Shown: positions 24,101-36,868 of the stretch, one piece after another
Layout of the letters: each line of letters starts with the position of its first letter
How positions within the stretch are numbered: the stretch's first letter is position 1
DNA from: Tipula vernalis
Taxonomy: Eukaryota > Arthropoda > Insecta > Diptera > Tipulidae
DNA length: 64,000 nt
Assembly (NCBI GenBank): GCA_958295665.1
Contig: OY282558.1
Coordinates: 61,182,789 to 61,246,788 of the forward strand
Direction of reading: 5' to 3'
Made by a program: the position numbers and the translations under genes
Notes under the pieces: generated by a model
Told to the model about the DNA's origin: nothing
Database searches by the model: none
What the model saw: the letters and a program-made list of their open reading frames with translations, nothing else

Positions 24101-27100
24101 CCAGTTTAATTTTGAGTTCGGCTTCGAATTACATTTTGTCTATGACTTTTTCTCGGCTTTGACTTTGGAATTATCTTCGATTTGCCTTTGAATTGATTTC
24201 CAACTTGTCTTCGCTTTGTCTTCGATTTTGATTTAGATTTTCCTTCGGCTTTGTCTTGTGCACGAATTAGATTTTGTTTTTCAGGTTTGCTGCTTTCAAT
24301 TTCGCTTTTCGTTTCATTATTTGGATTGGAACTTCGAAAATTGGCTTCGTCTTTGAGTATAATGTTAACTTCGGATTTGATTTCAAATCCAACTTTGAAA
24401 CCGATTTTGTTTTCGTTTTTGATTTTAATTAGCCTTCAACATTGATTTTGTCGATGATTTCGATTGCGGCTTCTACTTTGATTTTACTTTCTCATCGATT
24501 TTGAACTCAACTTTACTTTGGCTTTGTCTTCGACTGTTAATCCGTCTTTGATATCGACGTCTCTTGTAATTTTATTTTGACTTTGAGTTTGACTGTGTGT
24601 CGATTTTGCCTTCATGTCGACTTTGAGATTTATGTTAACCAATTTCTCATTCTACTTTGACTTTACTTCGACCTTGACATAGTCTTTGACTTTAATGGTA
24701 TTTTGGATTGTGATTTGGCTTTGGATTCCATTTTATCTTCGATTTCTTTTCAACTTTGCTTCAGTTTTGTCTTCTACTTTGCCTAGTTTTGATTTTATAT
24801 TCGACTTTGATTTAACTTCGAGTTTAAATCGATTCTATCATGTGCTCTAACTTTAATTTGAATTCGTTTTCAACTTGAACATTTAAGTTTTGCTTGATTT
24901 AACTTCAACTTTGAACCCATTTTCATTTTGACTTTAATTTTGATTTGTTGTCAACATTGGTTTTTTCGATGATTTCGATTCGTTTACTTTGGTTTTAAGT
25001 TCGGCTTCAAATTACGTTTTGTCTCTGATTTTGTTTTCGGCTTTGATTTTGAAACTACCTTCGATTTGTCTTTTACTTTGATTTCAAGCTTGTCTTCGCT
25101 TTATCTTCGGTTTTGAATGCGATTTTGTTTCGGCTTTGTCTTCGAATTTAAATCCGCCTTTGGCAAAAGACAATATTTCTTTTGGCGGCTTTACTTTTTA
25201 TTTTGAGTTCGGCTTTGACTTTGATTTCAACTTGGATTTTGGTTCTTCGCTTTCTATTTCGATTTTGACTTTTATCTTCAACTTGATTTCGACCTTAAAA
25301 TGAATCCTCCCTATTAATTTGCCTTCAATTGTTGTTTCTACTTTGTTTTTGGGTTCGACTTCAAATAACATTTTGTCTTTTGATTTTGCTTTGTCGTCGA
25401 TTTTAAGCTCGACTTTACTTCGACTTTGAATGCGTCTTTGATATCGACTTGATTTATAATTTTAACTTGGCTTTGTGTTTGAATGTTGGTCGATTTCGCT
25501 TTCATGTCGACTTTGAGATTTATGTTGACATCGACTTTAACTTCACAGTCGACTTCGACCTTGAAATCGATTTTGAATCGACTTTGACTTTAATAATATT
25601 TTAGATTATGATTTGGCTTCCAATTCCATTTTTTGTGTTCGGCTTTGTCTTCTACTTTGATTTAGCCTGACTTTATATTAGACTTTGATATAATGCCAAC
25701 TTTGATTTTTAGTTTCTAGTTTGACTTAATTCGAGTTTCAATGGATTTTAACATGGACTATAACATTAATTTGAATTCGTCAATGTTTTCGATTGCGACT
25801 TCAACTTGAATTATTTTGCACATCTGAAGTTCCCTTTTCTTTTGATTCAAAATTTGTCTTCGTGACCTCGATTCGTCTTGACTTTAAAACAATTTTCGAT
25901 TTGTCTTTGACTTTGATTTCGAGCTTGTCTTCGCTTTATATTCGATTTTGATCGCGATTTTATTTCGGCTTTGTCTTCGATTTTGAATTCGTCTTCGGTA
26001 ACGATGTGACTTGTAATTTGACTTTGATTTAGATTCATTTTTTAGTGCGCGTTTATATTTGACAATACTTCTTTCTGCGGCTTTGCTTTTTATTTTGACT
26101 TTAAATTTGAGTTTGACTTCAACTTGACTTCGACCTTAAAATGTATTTTGTATCCTATTTGACTTTATCATGTTTTGGATTGCAACTTTGAAAATTCGCT
26201 TCGTCTTTGAATTTAATGTTGGCTTCGAATTTGATTTGAATTAACTTTGACTTTGAAACAAATTCAACATTGATTGATTTTTCAACATTGATTTTATTGA
26301 CGTTTTCAATTACTGTTTCTACTTTGGTTTTCAGTTAATCTCATCTTGCACAATCGGCTATGAATGAGCTGTATCTCGAAGTAGTTCACTTCGAGGTTAT
26401 CTTTGATTTTGACTTCGCTTTGTCTACGATTTTGAACTCGACTTTGTTGCGGCTTTCTTTCAACTTGGAAACCGCCTTTAAAATCGATGTGACTTTGACT
26501 TTGATTTGGGTTAATTGTTGATTCCGAGTTCGCATTTGTCATTGAATTGGCAAAATTTAACTTCGGCTTTGATTTTGACTTTGAATTCGATTTTGTCTCA
26601 GAGTTTTACTTTGTTTCGATTTCGTTTTTTAGTTCATGTCGACTTAGAGTTTAATGTTGACTTCGACTTTTCACGTTCGGCTTTGATTTTTAAATTCGAC
26701 TTTGGCTCCGAATTCATCTTCGCTTACTTATATTTGAGCTTTAAATTAGACTTGGCTTTGGCTTCGAATTTGATTTTGTCGGTATCGAGTTTAAGGTTGG
26801 CTTCGACTGTGATTTTAAATCCGAGTTTGACTTGACCTCGACTTTAAACCGATTTTGATATTGGCTCTAACCTTAAGTTAAATTCAACCTTGTCTTTGAG
26901 ACAGTTTTCATTTGCAACTTCGACTTTGACTTTGACTTCGGTTTTGAATTCCATTTTTCCTTTTTTATGGTTTTCGAATTTGATTCGGATTTGTTTTCCA
27001 CTTTGTCTTCGATTGCGAAATCGACTTTATTTCATTTTTGATTTGGTCTTAGGCTTTGACTGAAACTTTTACTTTATTTTTGACTTCTATCTGTGTTCTA

Positions 27101-27555
27101 ATCTACCTGTACCTTGGCCTAATGTTTTGACTTCATATTTTACCCTAGGCTTAGACTTGGCTTTTATTTTATTTTAATTTTACCTCGAACTCTGTGACTT
27201 TGACGGTTATTCCGATTACGACTTTGACTTTGGTTTTTCTAATCGTTAACCTTCACGATTTCGATTTTTTTGTTCCATTTGACCACACCTTTGAATTCAT
27301 CTTTTTCTTAAATTTGGTTTCGAATTGTATAAGATGTGACTTTGATTTTTTATTCGGTTTGATGTCACTTTTGTCTTCGCCGTGTATTTGGTTTCGTCTT
27401 CGATCTCGCCTTAGGCCAAACATTTTCGTTATTTGAAACTTTGCTTCTGATTCTTAGTTTTTTAATTCGACTAAGAATTTGGCTTTGATTTCCACTTAGC
27501 CTTCGTATATCTTTTCAATTTGTCTTTGACTTGTCTTGACTTCGGCTTTAACTTG

Positions 27556-29392
27556 ACTTCTTTTTTTATATTTAAAAATGGCGCTTAGCATAAACTATTG
27601 CAGTAATTACACAGCACTAATGAAAATGAAGATTTGGGAAGCAGTAAGATTTGGTGGAGGAGGTAAAGAACCATTAATCCAGTAAAAAATTTCTCATTTT
27701 ATGCCAACGTTTTCCTTGCGATAAGAACCTGTTTCAGCATACGTATGTACAATATTTTCATTTGGATTATTACTCAACAGTGTTACAACGTATGTATGTA
27801 TATGTTGGGTGTGCGCTTACAATTTTCATGGGAAATTTATTTGTTTGTTTTATAATTAGAATATGGAAAATCCAATGCGTAGGAGTACGCCTACGAAATG
27901 ACAACAACACACACAAAATATTTATTACCGGCAGGCTAATTTATTATTTGTCATCAACAACAGAAGACGAGTTATTTTGCGTTTCAACCGAATTATGAAT
28001 TACGTTTTACTGTCAAATGATTAACAAATAGTGCGAGAATACCAATGACTCGTCGCGGCTGTTGTAAAAATTCCATTACATGTGTGCTATATACATATAT
28101 GTATGTACATACACACGCAGTAATTTGTAACATGAAAATCTATTGCGCGTCATTCAAAATAATTTTCTTTGACGACGACACCACGTCCAATTTTCTTGTC
28201 TCTTGCGCGTTATTTCTACAAATCCACCCTCAACAAAAATTTTCATTTTGGTTTTTGTATCGATTTTTTGCGCGGTATACATGAAAATCATTCTCCTTCA
28301 AATCAATATACACACTCACACATACATATATAGAAAAGCCAGACAACATTTTTTTTTTTTTATTCTACAAAATTAATCAGCTGATTTTTGTTATTGTTGT
28401 TGTTAGCAGAATGGAATATTTACGCAATAGAAAACAGCCAGTAAGTAAAGGACGAACATGTCATGTTTTGTGTACATATGTACACATATGTATGTATGTA
28501 GAAAAGAAAATTGGGCGAGGTAATGGGATATATATACACAATCAAGAAGAAGGCTAATAAACGGGTTTTGGAAAATCAATAAATAGAACAATGATTCCTG
28601 TTAGTTCATTCACATTTTTGGTTGAGAGAGAGTTTAGATTTTTCACCCCATTTTGAAGTTTTTTTTTTTTTTGTGATTTTCAATTGTAAATTTTCTTTTT
28701 TGCTTAAAAGTAGAAATTATCATTTGTTTTTTATTTTTTTTGGCTAGACAAGAATTTTCTTCACTTTTTTCGTTTTTTTGGTTTGGTTTGGTTTGGTTTG
28801 GATAAAATGAAAAAAGAATTAATAAAAATGGCCAGGTGGTATGTAGAATAGTTTTATCTGTGTGGTGAACTTAGACTGGAGATTTTTCTTACTACTCTCC
28901 GTGTGCATTATGTTCAATTTTAATAGATTAGAGTTCAATGGAGAAGTTGAGTCGTGTGTACGGTTTTGGTTGGTTCAAAGGTGAATAATCAGTTAGGTTT
29001 GTGACACATTCTTTTGGGTGAAATGTGAACTGCGTGCACAAATGGTTCAGTTCATTTTGTAGTTAAGTATATAAATTAAGTTTCTTAATTACAAAATAGT
29101 GTCAAATTTGGCTTAACTTTGGACATTTAAATTGAAAGATATTTTTTGAAGCTTTGATTCTTTTCATTTTTCAATGCTACTCCGCATGTGCAATAAACTA
29201 TTGGGATATAAGTCTTTGATTGTCGCTCGATTCACTTTGCGGTTCCAATAATCATGTTTATTATTGAACCATTGGTCAATAGCTCAAAAATTAAAGGGAA
29301 GGTTTTTAAAGCTTTATGTGTGTATCTTATTTCGAATTGTTTATATAACCCAAATTTAACGAAAGATCGAAGACCACTTTGCTGTATGACCC
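27556..29392. other. AT-rich non-coding DNA
   Basis: No gene is recognised. TATGTATGTACATAC-type words, T runs and four GGTTT units (28779-28800) are present. Short open frames lack motifs. Confidence 0.5.
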
Positions 29393-29459
29393 CTGAGCCC
29401 ATGATGCATATGAGCACATATGCATATGAGCCCATGATGCATATGAGCCCATGATGCAT
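29393..29459 (+). repeat. 17-bp tandem repeat, four copies
   Basis: Units close to ATGAGCCCATGATGCAT follow head to tail at 29393, 29410 (16 bp, variant), 29426 and 29443. They lie just upstream of LINE A and could belong to its 5' UTR or flank it. Confidence 0.85.
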
Positions 29460-29635
29460 ATTTTGTGATAACATATTGTTTTAATTTTAAAAAATTTGTT
29501 ATTTTGTTTTTAATTAAATTTACTATTTTTCTAATAACTGTGAAACGGCATAAATTATAAAATTTATCAATAATCTGTGATACATAAATACATAACTGTG
29601 CTTTTATTAATTGATATTTTTTGATTTTAATAATA

Positions 29636-30659
29636 ATGTCTGTGTGCTGTGAATGTAGTGCCAAAGTGTCTGAAAACTTTTTTATTTGTGCTGGTGAATG
29701 TAATAAACTTATTCATTTTGGATGTGCTGGGATTAAAAAACCTGTATTTGATGCCATTTAGATAATTCCTAATTTTTCATGGCGATGTAGTGTATGTATT
29801 GATGTTTACAAAATTCTCAAGGAAACGAATGATCATATGAGTAATTCTATCGATTCTATATCAGCGTCCTTGTCATTGCTAAATAAAACATCAGCCGCTA
29901 TTAATATTAACGTGGAAAGTTTGTTAAAACCAACACCATCTCAACAGTCGTCGTCTGTAAAATTACAAAAAAAACAACAAAACAAACTGATATGGAATTT
30001 GCCACACCAATACTTACAAGATCTAAGAGAAATGAGAATAATAACATGATAACGGCTTCAACTGCTAAATCGTTAGACAATAATATGGACTCGCCTAATA
30101 AAATTTTTATTGGTAGTGGTGATAAAAGTAATGATAATGGTGGTACCGTAACTCCAGTTCAGACTGAACTGGATACGAATTTATTATCGACGATGATGAC
30201 TAATGATGGTTGTCTGACCCTATCTAGTAACACAACGAGTTCTCAACATGAACGGGTAATTTCATCTAAACATTCGACAATTCCGAAACAGCGGCAAATT
30301 ATAATCGGCACCGGCGGGACTTGATTTCATCACTCCAAGTGGTTGCACCTCGGAAAACCATTTTTGTGTCCAGACTCTATAAAGACGTTTCTGAACTGGA
30401 AGTTTTATCCTATCTAAAAGACAAGTTTGGTGTTGTGGATGTTAGTTGCAAACGCATATTATCACGTCGAATCAATGAAGAAGACCGTAATTTTTCTTCG
30501 TTTCGGATAAATGTTCCGGTATCTAACGTGGATAGCTTGCTTCAACCTAGCTCATGGCCATCAGGTTCACTGATAAAGGAATTTGTGATTTATAAGAGGA
30601 AACAAAATAAGAACAATAATTTTTTTCCTTTACTTCAACGACCTCCATGCAGTCAATAA
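29636..30659 (+). pseudogene. LINE A ORF1: PHD-finger and RRM-like protein
   Basis: From an ATG at 29636 the frame reads a PHD-type zinc finger: CCEC, CAGEC, HFGC and, near the end, WRCSVC. A low-complexity Ser/Asn/Thr linker follows, then an RNA-binding fold segment TIFVSRLYKDVSELEVLSYL with SSFRINVP and a WPSGSLIKEF end. ORF1 proteins of this type bind element RNA. An in-frame TAG interrupts the PHD finger at 29759-29761. Frameshifts lie near 29990 and 30315. The stop at 30657-30659 overlaps the ATG of ORF2 at 30647. Confidence 0.78.
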
Positions 30660-32357
30660 CAGATCCCAGCCAAAAATCGAATTGCATACTCTATAAATTA
30701 TTTTATCGCAATGTTGGGGGAATGTCATCGAAGTCTATGGAATTCCGCAATTTATTTTATTCGATGCATTTCCAATTATATGCTATTGTGGAAACTGGAT
30801 TTCATTGTGGAATTTACAACGCTGAATTCTTTCCAAATGATTTTGTTGTTTTTAGATGTGACAGATCACCTTTGAATAGCTCGAAACAAACGAGAGGTGG
30901 TGTCCTCTTGGCTGTTCATTCATCATATTTATTTAAATCACATAGATTGTATAAGTGAAATAGTTAATATGTCTCATTGTAATGATACTATAGTAGTGTT
31001 GGGCGATTTTAATTTAACCAATATTAATTGGTCGGTTGATTCCGAATCATTAGATATATTACCTTCTAATGTTCTGTCTATCAATGACTCGGCGGTAATA
31101 GACGCATTATTTAGTTTTAATCTTAAACAAATTAATTTATATTCTACTGATAATAATTCGTTTCTAGATTTAATTTTTGTTAATAATACGGAATATTTGT
31201 CAGTTTACGAATCTTTGACATCTTTTAAGAACAATGATAAAGATCATAATTCTGTCGAAATTGAATTTCATGTTGATAACGTTAATGCTAAATGTCGTGA
31301 ATTTTCTGTGGATGATTCGTTCTATGATTTTAAAGCATGCGATTCCCACGGTATGTCTGAGTTTCTCCGATGCATATGCTGGAATGAGTTATTTCTTAAC
31401 AATGATATTGATGTAAATGTAAAAAGTTTTAATGATTTGCTGTTTCTAGCCTTTGACCGTTTCGTACCTTTGAAAAGGAAACGTAACTACAGTTACCCTC
31501 CATGGTTTGATTCGGATTTGATTAATCTGCGTAACCGTAAGAATAAAGCCTTTTACAGACTTCGAACCAATGATTGTGACTCTAACAAATCTATTTTTGT
31601 CAATCTTCGGGATCAATTTAAATCCGAATTTCATACTAAATATCTACAATACAAAAAAACGATCGAAGCTAATATCAAACAAAACCCCAAATCATTTTGG
31701 AAGTTTGTTAATGATAAGCGCAAAACAACGGGCTTTCCATCGATTATGAATTATGATGGAGTTCAGCTCTGCACTGTATCAGAAATATGTACAGGTTTTG
31801 CAAGTTTCTTTCAATCGGTTTATAAAGATAATAGTAGGCTTATTGTTGATGACCCTATTGTCAGTAATTGTCAATTTAATATTCCTTATTTATCTATAAC
31901 TGAAGATGATATATGTAATTCCCTTTTGGATTTTAATGATGGATGTGGGCCTGACGGTAATCCCTCGTCAATACTTAAATGTTTTGCATCATATATTGCA
32001 ACTCCGTTATGTTTTATTTTTAACCAATCGTTAGTTAACGGCTATTTTCCAACCGCTTGGAAAGTGTCACATATTGTTCCAATTTACAAAAAGGGGGACC
32101 GCTCTGATGTATCCAATTATCGTGGAATCTCAATTCTTTCATCGATCCCAAAACTTTTCGAGTTAATTGTGACAAAACATCTGTCATTTCATACAAAAGA
32201 AATTATCTCGTCAGCACGGTTTCACCAGTGGAAAATCTACGACTACCAATCTTTTATAATTTACTAAATTCGCCATTGAATCACTTGAGTCACAAGCTGC
32301 CCAGGTTGATGCGATTTACTTTGATTTTGCTAAAGCCTTTGATTCAATTGACCATAC
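30647..32357 (+). pseudogene. LINE A ORF2, endonuclease and N-terminal RT
   Basis: The start at 30647 overlaps the end of ORF1 by 13 bases. NVGGMSSK, IVETGFHCGIY and RGGVLLAV are the first endonuclease motifs. A deletion near 30945-30965 removes the middle of the domain and shifts frame. VVLGDFNL, FLDLIFVNN and DHNSVEI then give the rest. A long open part (to 32267) runs through YPPWFDSDL, NPKSFWKFVNDK, DGCGPDGNPSS and HIVPIYKKGDRSDVSNYRGI, which are RT fingers. A frameshift near 32210 and a TAA at 32257-32259 follow, then YFDFAKAFDSIDHT, whose last codon is cut by the LTR. Confidence 0.85.
32353..32357 (+). repeat. 5-bp target duplication CATAC, left
   Basis: CATAC precedes the LTR here and follows it at 33141-33145. 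The next base on each side differs, so the duplication is exactly five. Confidence 0.88.
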
Positions 32358-33140
32358 TGTTTGATAGCGACCGAAAATCAGGAAGAAAAATGAAAAGAAT
32401 ATTTTCTTCAACATACAACGATTTATTATATGTACATAATTTTGTTACGCTACACTATTTAATACACATAATAAATATAATTCACAATTCACTGGTTTGA
32501 TACAGTACGACTGCAAAGGAAAGAAAATTCACAACATTCCAAAGGTTCGCGCAATACGAAGCGAACCTGTAATTCACTTTGTATGTAATTATAACCTGAA
32601 ATAAAAACAAAATTTGATTAACATTTAATGTACATAAATTAATACGTAAATAATACTTATCTGTTATTTAAAAGATGTAACCCATTTAGAACTATCGTAA
32701 ACTGAAAGATAAATGTAAATTTAGTTTATTTAATATTAATTATAACCAATTTTAGGTAAGAATTTATGTAAATATTTACCTTAGCCGTGTTGACAATTTG
32801 TGTTTTGACATATTGTTCAAATAATTAAAACAAAATAGTACTAGATCCGCTGTACTAAAAATGTAACTCAATTTGTAGACGTAAAAGAAACAAAAAAAAA
32901 CAATTGTAAGGAATGCTCGACGGAAGAAAATAAAATGTGTGTTGGACAAAACGAACACGAACACTGCAAGTCGAGATTTCCTATGTGCAACACGTCAAGC
33001 ACAATTAACCGCATTGTAATAAAAAATAATAAAATTAAAAATAAAATCAAATAAAAATTTATACAGTCCACTTCATTACTTTTATTTAAAAAGGAAAGGT
33101 TTGTTCATCTTTTTGTAAGGCGGTGATTGTGTGCGGCACA
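32358..33140. mobile_element. Solo LTR (783 bp)
   Basis: The insertion starts TGTTTGATAG and ends GCGGCACA, with the TGT...ACA ends usual for LTRs, and is flanked by the 5-bp duplication CATAC. It holds no long frame. Removing it with one CATAC restores the LINE A reading frame through IDHTIIIKK. Five-base duplications occur in Ty1/copia, BEL/Pao and some Ty3/gypsy elements, so the superfamily is open. Orientation is not decided. Recombination between two LTRs of a full element would leave this structure. Confidence 0.85.
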
Positions 33141-33816
33141 CATACAATCATTATAAAAAAGCTCTCAGAAATTGGTGTCGCCCCTAATTTTTTAAAATGG
33201 ATTGGTTCTTATCTGGTGGGAAGAAGACAATTTGTTTTATTGAATCAAATCAAATCGGATTATATTTATTGCCATTCTGGGGTTCCGCAGGGATCACATT
33301 TGGGCCCAATCATTTTTCTTTTATTTGTGAATGACATTCCGAATATTTTCAAATTTTGTAACTGCTTATTGTTTGCAGACGATTTGAAGGTTTTTAAATA
33401 TATTCAATCTTTAAATGACGCAAGTATTTCAATCAGAAATTAATTCATTATCTCGTTGGTGCTCTACGAATAAATTGTTGATCAATATTAATAAATGCAA
33501 CATCATGTCGTTCTATAGAACATCCAATCCGATTGTTTTCAATTATTAGTTGGAGGGTAATGAACTTTGTAGAGTAACTTCGATTGTTGACTTAGGTGTA
33601 GTCTTTGATCAAAAATTAACTTTTGCTTTACATCTAGACAAAATAATATTAAAAGCCAATTCTATGTTGGGTTTTATTTTTAGAATGACAAAAGAATTTG
33701 TTGATATTTTTTCATGTGTTAGTTTATATACTTCTCTAGTTAGAACTCACCTGGAATATGCGGCGGTTGTTTGGTATCCTCACCATGAAGTACAGATTAA
33801 AAGATTGGAATCAATT
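33141..33816 (+). pseudogene. LINE A ORF2, central RT part
   Basis: Starting in the second CATAC copy, the frame continues without loss from the piece before the LTR: TIIIKKLSEIGVAPNFLKW. Then come SGVPQGSHLGPIIFLLFVND and FADDLKVFKY, the RT catalytic box. A frameshift lies near 33430 and a TAG near 33547. The thumb part LVRTHLEYAAVVWYP and IKRLESI end at the insertion point of LINE B. Confidence 0.87.
33809..33816 (+). repeat. 8-bp target duplication AATCAATT, left
   Basis: The same eight bases are found at 45751-45758 at the other end of LINE B. The preceding bases differ (G and C). Confidence 0.85.
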
Positions 33817-33934
33817 TTTATTTATTTATTTATTTATTTATCAACAACATGGAATAAAGCATATAGCTTTTCTATTCCAACTATTATCTAGTTACATATA
33901 AACTTATGAAATATAACATATAAACAAACACTAA

Positions 33935-36609
33935 TTAGAAATTATTTTTAATAAAATCAAAAACCAAAGATTTAAATTTTGATAAAGGTCTTGCACTTCT
34001 AATCTCAACCGGAACCCTATTCCAATTTGTAAAAGTTGTAAACAAGGGTGAGTTATTGTAGACATTGGATCGGTTGGCTGGCAGAATTATGCTGCCATTG
34101 CGAATAGATCCAATTTTTATTTTATTGTATAAGTACAAAGGAACCCGATTATTAATAATTTTATATAGTAGTAGCATCGCTCTATAATAAAAGAACTGAA
34201 TCATTGTGCAGCCGAGCAATTCCTTAAACATTGCAGAAATATGATCATATTTCCTTAATCCGTTGACATACCTCACAATATTATTCAGAGTAACTTGTAG
34301 AATATTGCAAGAAATCGAGTCACAACTTAAATACAGGAATTCACAATATAATACATGGGGTATTACTAATGATTTCGAAAGCAAAACCCGAATATTTTTG
34401 GGACATATGTGTTTATGAAGCTTCAGTCCATATAAAATAGAATTAATTTTATTACAAACATTAATGACTTGAGAATCCCAGGTAAATCTACTGTTAATAC
34501 AGATTCCAAGGTTATTTACATGATTTAGAAATGGAATTTTTATATTATTAATAAAGATATCAGGAATAATTGAGAAATTATTCCTAGAAATGAAAATTGC
34601 CTGTGTTTTTGCGATGTTCAATGAGATTCCATTCGATTTTGACCATACCAATATATTAGATAGATCTAGGTTAACATTATTGAAAATTTCCAGAATATTA
34701 TCACTAGTACCACCAAGATATAATTGACAATCATCAGCATACATGTGATATTTGGAATATTTTATTGCAAGCGGCAGATCGTCTATGAACAGGGAAAATA
34801 ACGTTGGGCCAAGAATGGTTCCTTGAAATACACCTGTCGGTATTCGTTCAGAACCCGATTCTTTACCATTTATGACTACTTTTTGATATCTTTCGGATAA
34901 ATAGCTGTGCAAAAGCTTAAGGGATGTTTTATCAAAGTTAAAGAAAAGCAACAGCTTTTGTAATAACAGTATGTGATTTAGAGAGTCAAATGCTTTAGAG
35001 AAATCCAATAGTATTAACACGATAAACGAGTTTTTTTTGTCAAGATGGTGTGCAAGATCATCAACAACATGAATAGAGTGGTGCTAGTACTGTGATTATT
35101 ACGAAATCCAGATTGAAATTGGTTTAAATAATTATGCCTTACTAAATGCTGGCTGATCTGATCCCGGAGTATAATCTCGAAAACTTTAGATAAAATCGAT
35201 ACCAGACTAATCGGTCTAAGGTTATCCAAGGAGTCGTTATTCTTTTTTTTCATTATGGGAATCACAATGTTTGTTTTCCAGATATCTGGAAATATAGACT
35301 GCATGATACAAATATTAATAAGGTAGGTCAATTGCGATACAATATGCGGTAAAATAGCCTTTAAGAATTTCAGATTAATTTTATCATGACCAGGCGAGTT
35401 AGATTTTATCTGATAAACAGCTTTGACAACGTCGATTTCACCGACACTACTAAAAGAGAAATACATTTGCTCAAAAGTGTTTGTAATGTCAAAGTTAGGT
35501 AGTGGAAGAGTGACAGACGCAGACTGTCCACCACAAAAATAACGGTTGATGACTGAGGGATCCATATCAGTTAAAATATCAGACTTACTTTTCCCCAATC
35601 CAACTCTGTGGATGTTATTCCAGATTCGTTTCATAGCTAGTTTACAGTTACCAAAGAAGTAACTCTGTTTAGAACTTCTTATCAAGCTGGTTACTCTGTT
35701 GCGTTCAATGCGATATAACTCCAGGTACTTTAAGTTGGATGATCTTTTATATTTAGCAAACGCTCGGTCCCTCACTGACATACTTGTAGTGATACGGTTA
35801 TTTAGCCACGGAGCCACAGATTCGTTATCTACTATTTGCTTAATAGGAACACAATTATTATGGATGTCATACAGGCAGTCATAAAATGATTAGAATAAAG
35901 AGTTGACGTTATAAGTCGAATGCATAAAGCTCCAATTAAAATTCGAAAAATAATTCATGATCAACTCTGTGTACAATTGGTTATAGTCGTAGATATGTTT
36001 GTATTCAATTTTCACACGGTTTAATTTAACTTTATACGAAATGACGAGTAAGTCATGGTCAGATATATCTGGAAGATTATATTGACTAGACCTTACAACC
36101 CTAAAGTAATCCGACTCAGATACAATAAATTGATCAAGCCCAGCTCCACCACGGGTTGGTGAAAATGGAACCGAAATTAAGTGGTTAACTTTTAAAAGAT
36201 CGTGAAATTTGTGCGAGTTAGCGAGCATATTAATATTCATATCCTAGCCTATAATGAAATGACTATAGTTTGAAACATGTGAGGAGAGGATTTCCTGGAA
36301 ATTATCTAAATCGGCTTGCACTGGTTTTTTAGGTATGTAACAGACAACAATCAAAACAGTAATTGAAGGAAGTATTAGTTCAGCCATCAGAACTTCAATA
36401 ATACCATAAGTAGAAGAATGAACGAGCTTAACCTTAAACCATTTCTTATAGTAGAGACAAACGCCTCCGCCAATTTTATGCGTTCTGTCATATCTCAAGA
36501 TGTTATAACCGTTCAGCGCAACAGATTCATTATTAATTCTATTAGTGAGCCAAGTTTCTGCAACACAAAATATGTCAAGATTTTGTTTACTGATAAATAT
36601 TCTTAATTG
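33935..36609 (-). pseudogene. LINE B ORF2: endonuclease and RT (main part)
   Basis: Read downward from 36609 the frame continues QLRIFISKQNLDIF, CVAETWLTN and KIGGGVCLYYKKW (endonuclease), with the SDHDLLVISY box near 36050. A TAG at 36244-36246 and a TAA near 35890 are in-frame nonsense codons. APWLNNRI starts the linker. RT follows: NSPGHDKINLKFLKA, WKTNIVIPIMKKK, NLRPISLVSILSKVFE. A frameshift near 35080 precedes LLDFSKAFDSLNH. GVFQGTILGP (normally GVPQG) and HMYADDCQLYLGG hold the catalytic box. The thumb and C-terminal RVPVEIRSA..SKFKSLVFDFIKNNF are complete to the stop at 33935. Confidence 0.88.
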
Positions 36610-36618
36610 GTCGATATG
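36610..36618 (+). repeat. 9-bp target duplication GTCGATATG, left
   Basis: The nine bases lie immediately outside the foldback here and again at 44383-44391. Neighbouring bases on both sides differ. They encode the HID codons of LINE B ORF2 on the minus strand. Confidence 0.92.
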
Positions 36619-36868
36619 ATACTATTAAAGTTAGCCGAAAGTTTTCAGCCGAAAGATATAAAATGTCGGTAATGCAGATAGTGTCTTGGCTATATCAGCC
36701 GAAAGTTACCAGCCGACATATTTCAGCCGAAACATATTTTAAATAAAATGAAAAAATAACAAAACAACCGAGAAACTGGTATTTTCATGAAGTGAATTTA
36801 CGGCTGAAAAAGGCTTATTTTGGTTTGTCGCTGTTTACCATAGGAATTATACTTAAAATTTCATCAGA
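36619..36868 (+). repeat. Left terminal inverted repeat of the foldback
   Basis: From TTAAAGTTAGCCGAAAG (36625) to about 36868 the sequence matches the reverse complement of 44131-44376 with only two differences noticed (one A-run length, one T/C). The outer six bases (ATACTA) do not match the other end (ACCTTG). The word AGCCGA(A/C)A is repeated five times (about 36632, 36648, 36702, 36716, 36729) plus one inverted TTTACGGCTGAAA (about 36801), a pattern expected of transposase-binding subterminal repeats. Confidence 0.9.

Noticed and set aside
33817..33841. Ordinary TTTA microsatellite
   Set aside because: It is the (AAAT)n 3' tail of LINE B on the minus strand, positioned exactly at the target duplication.
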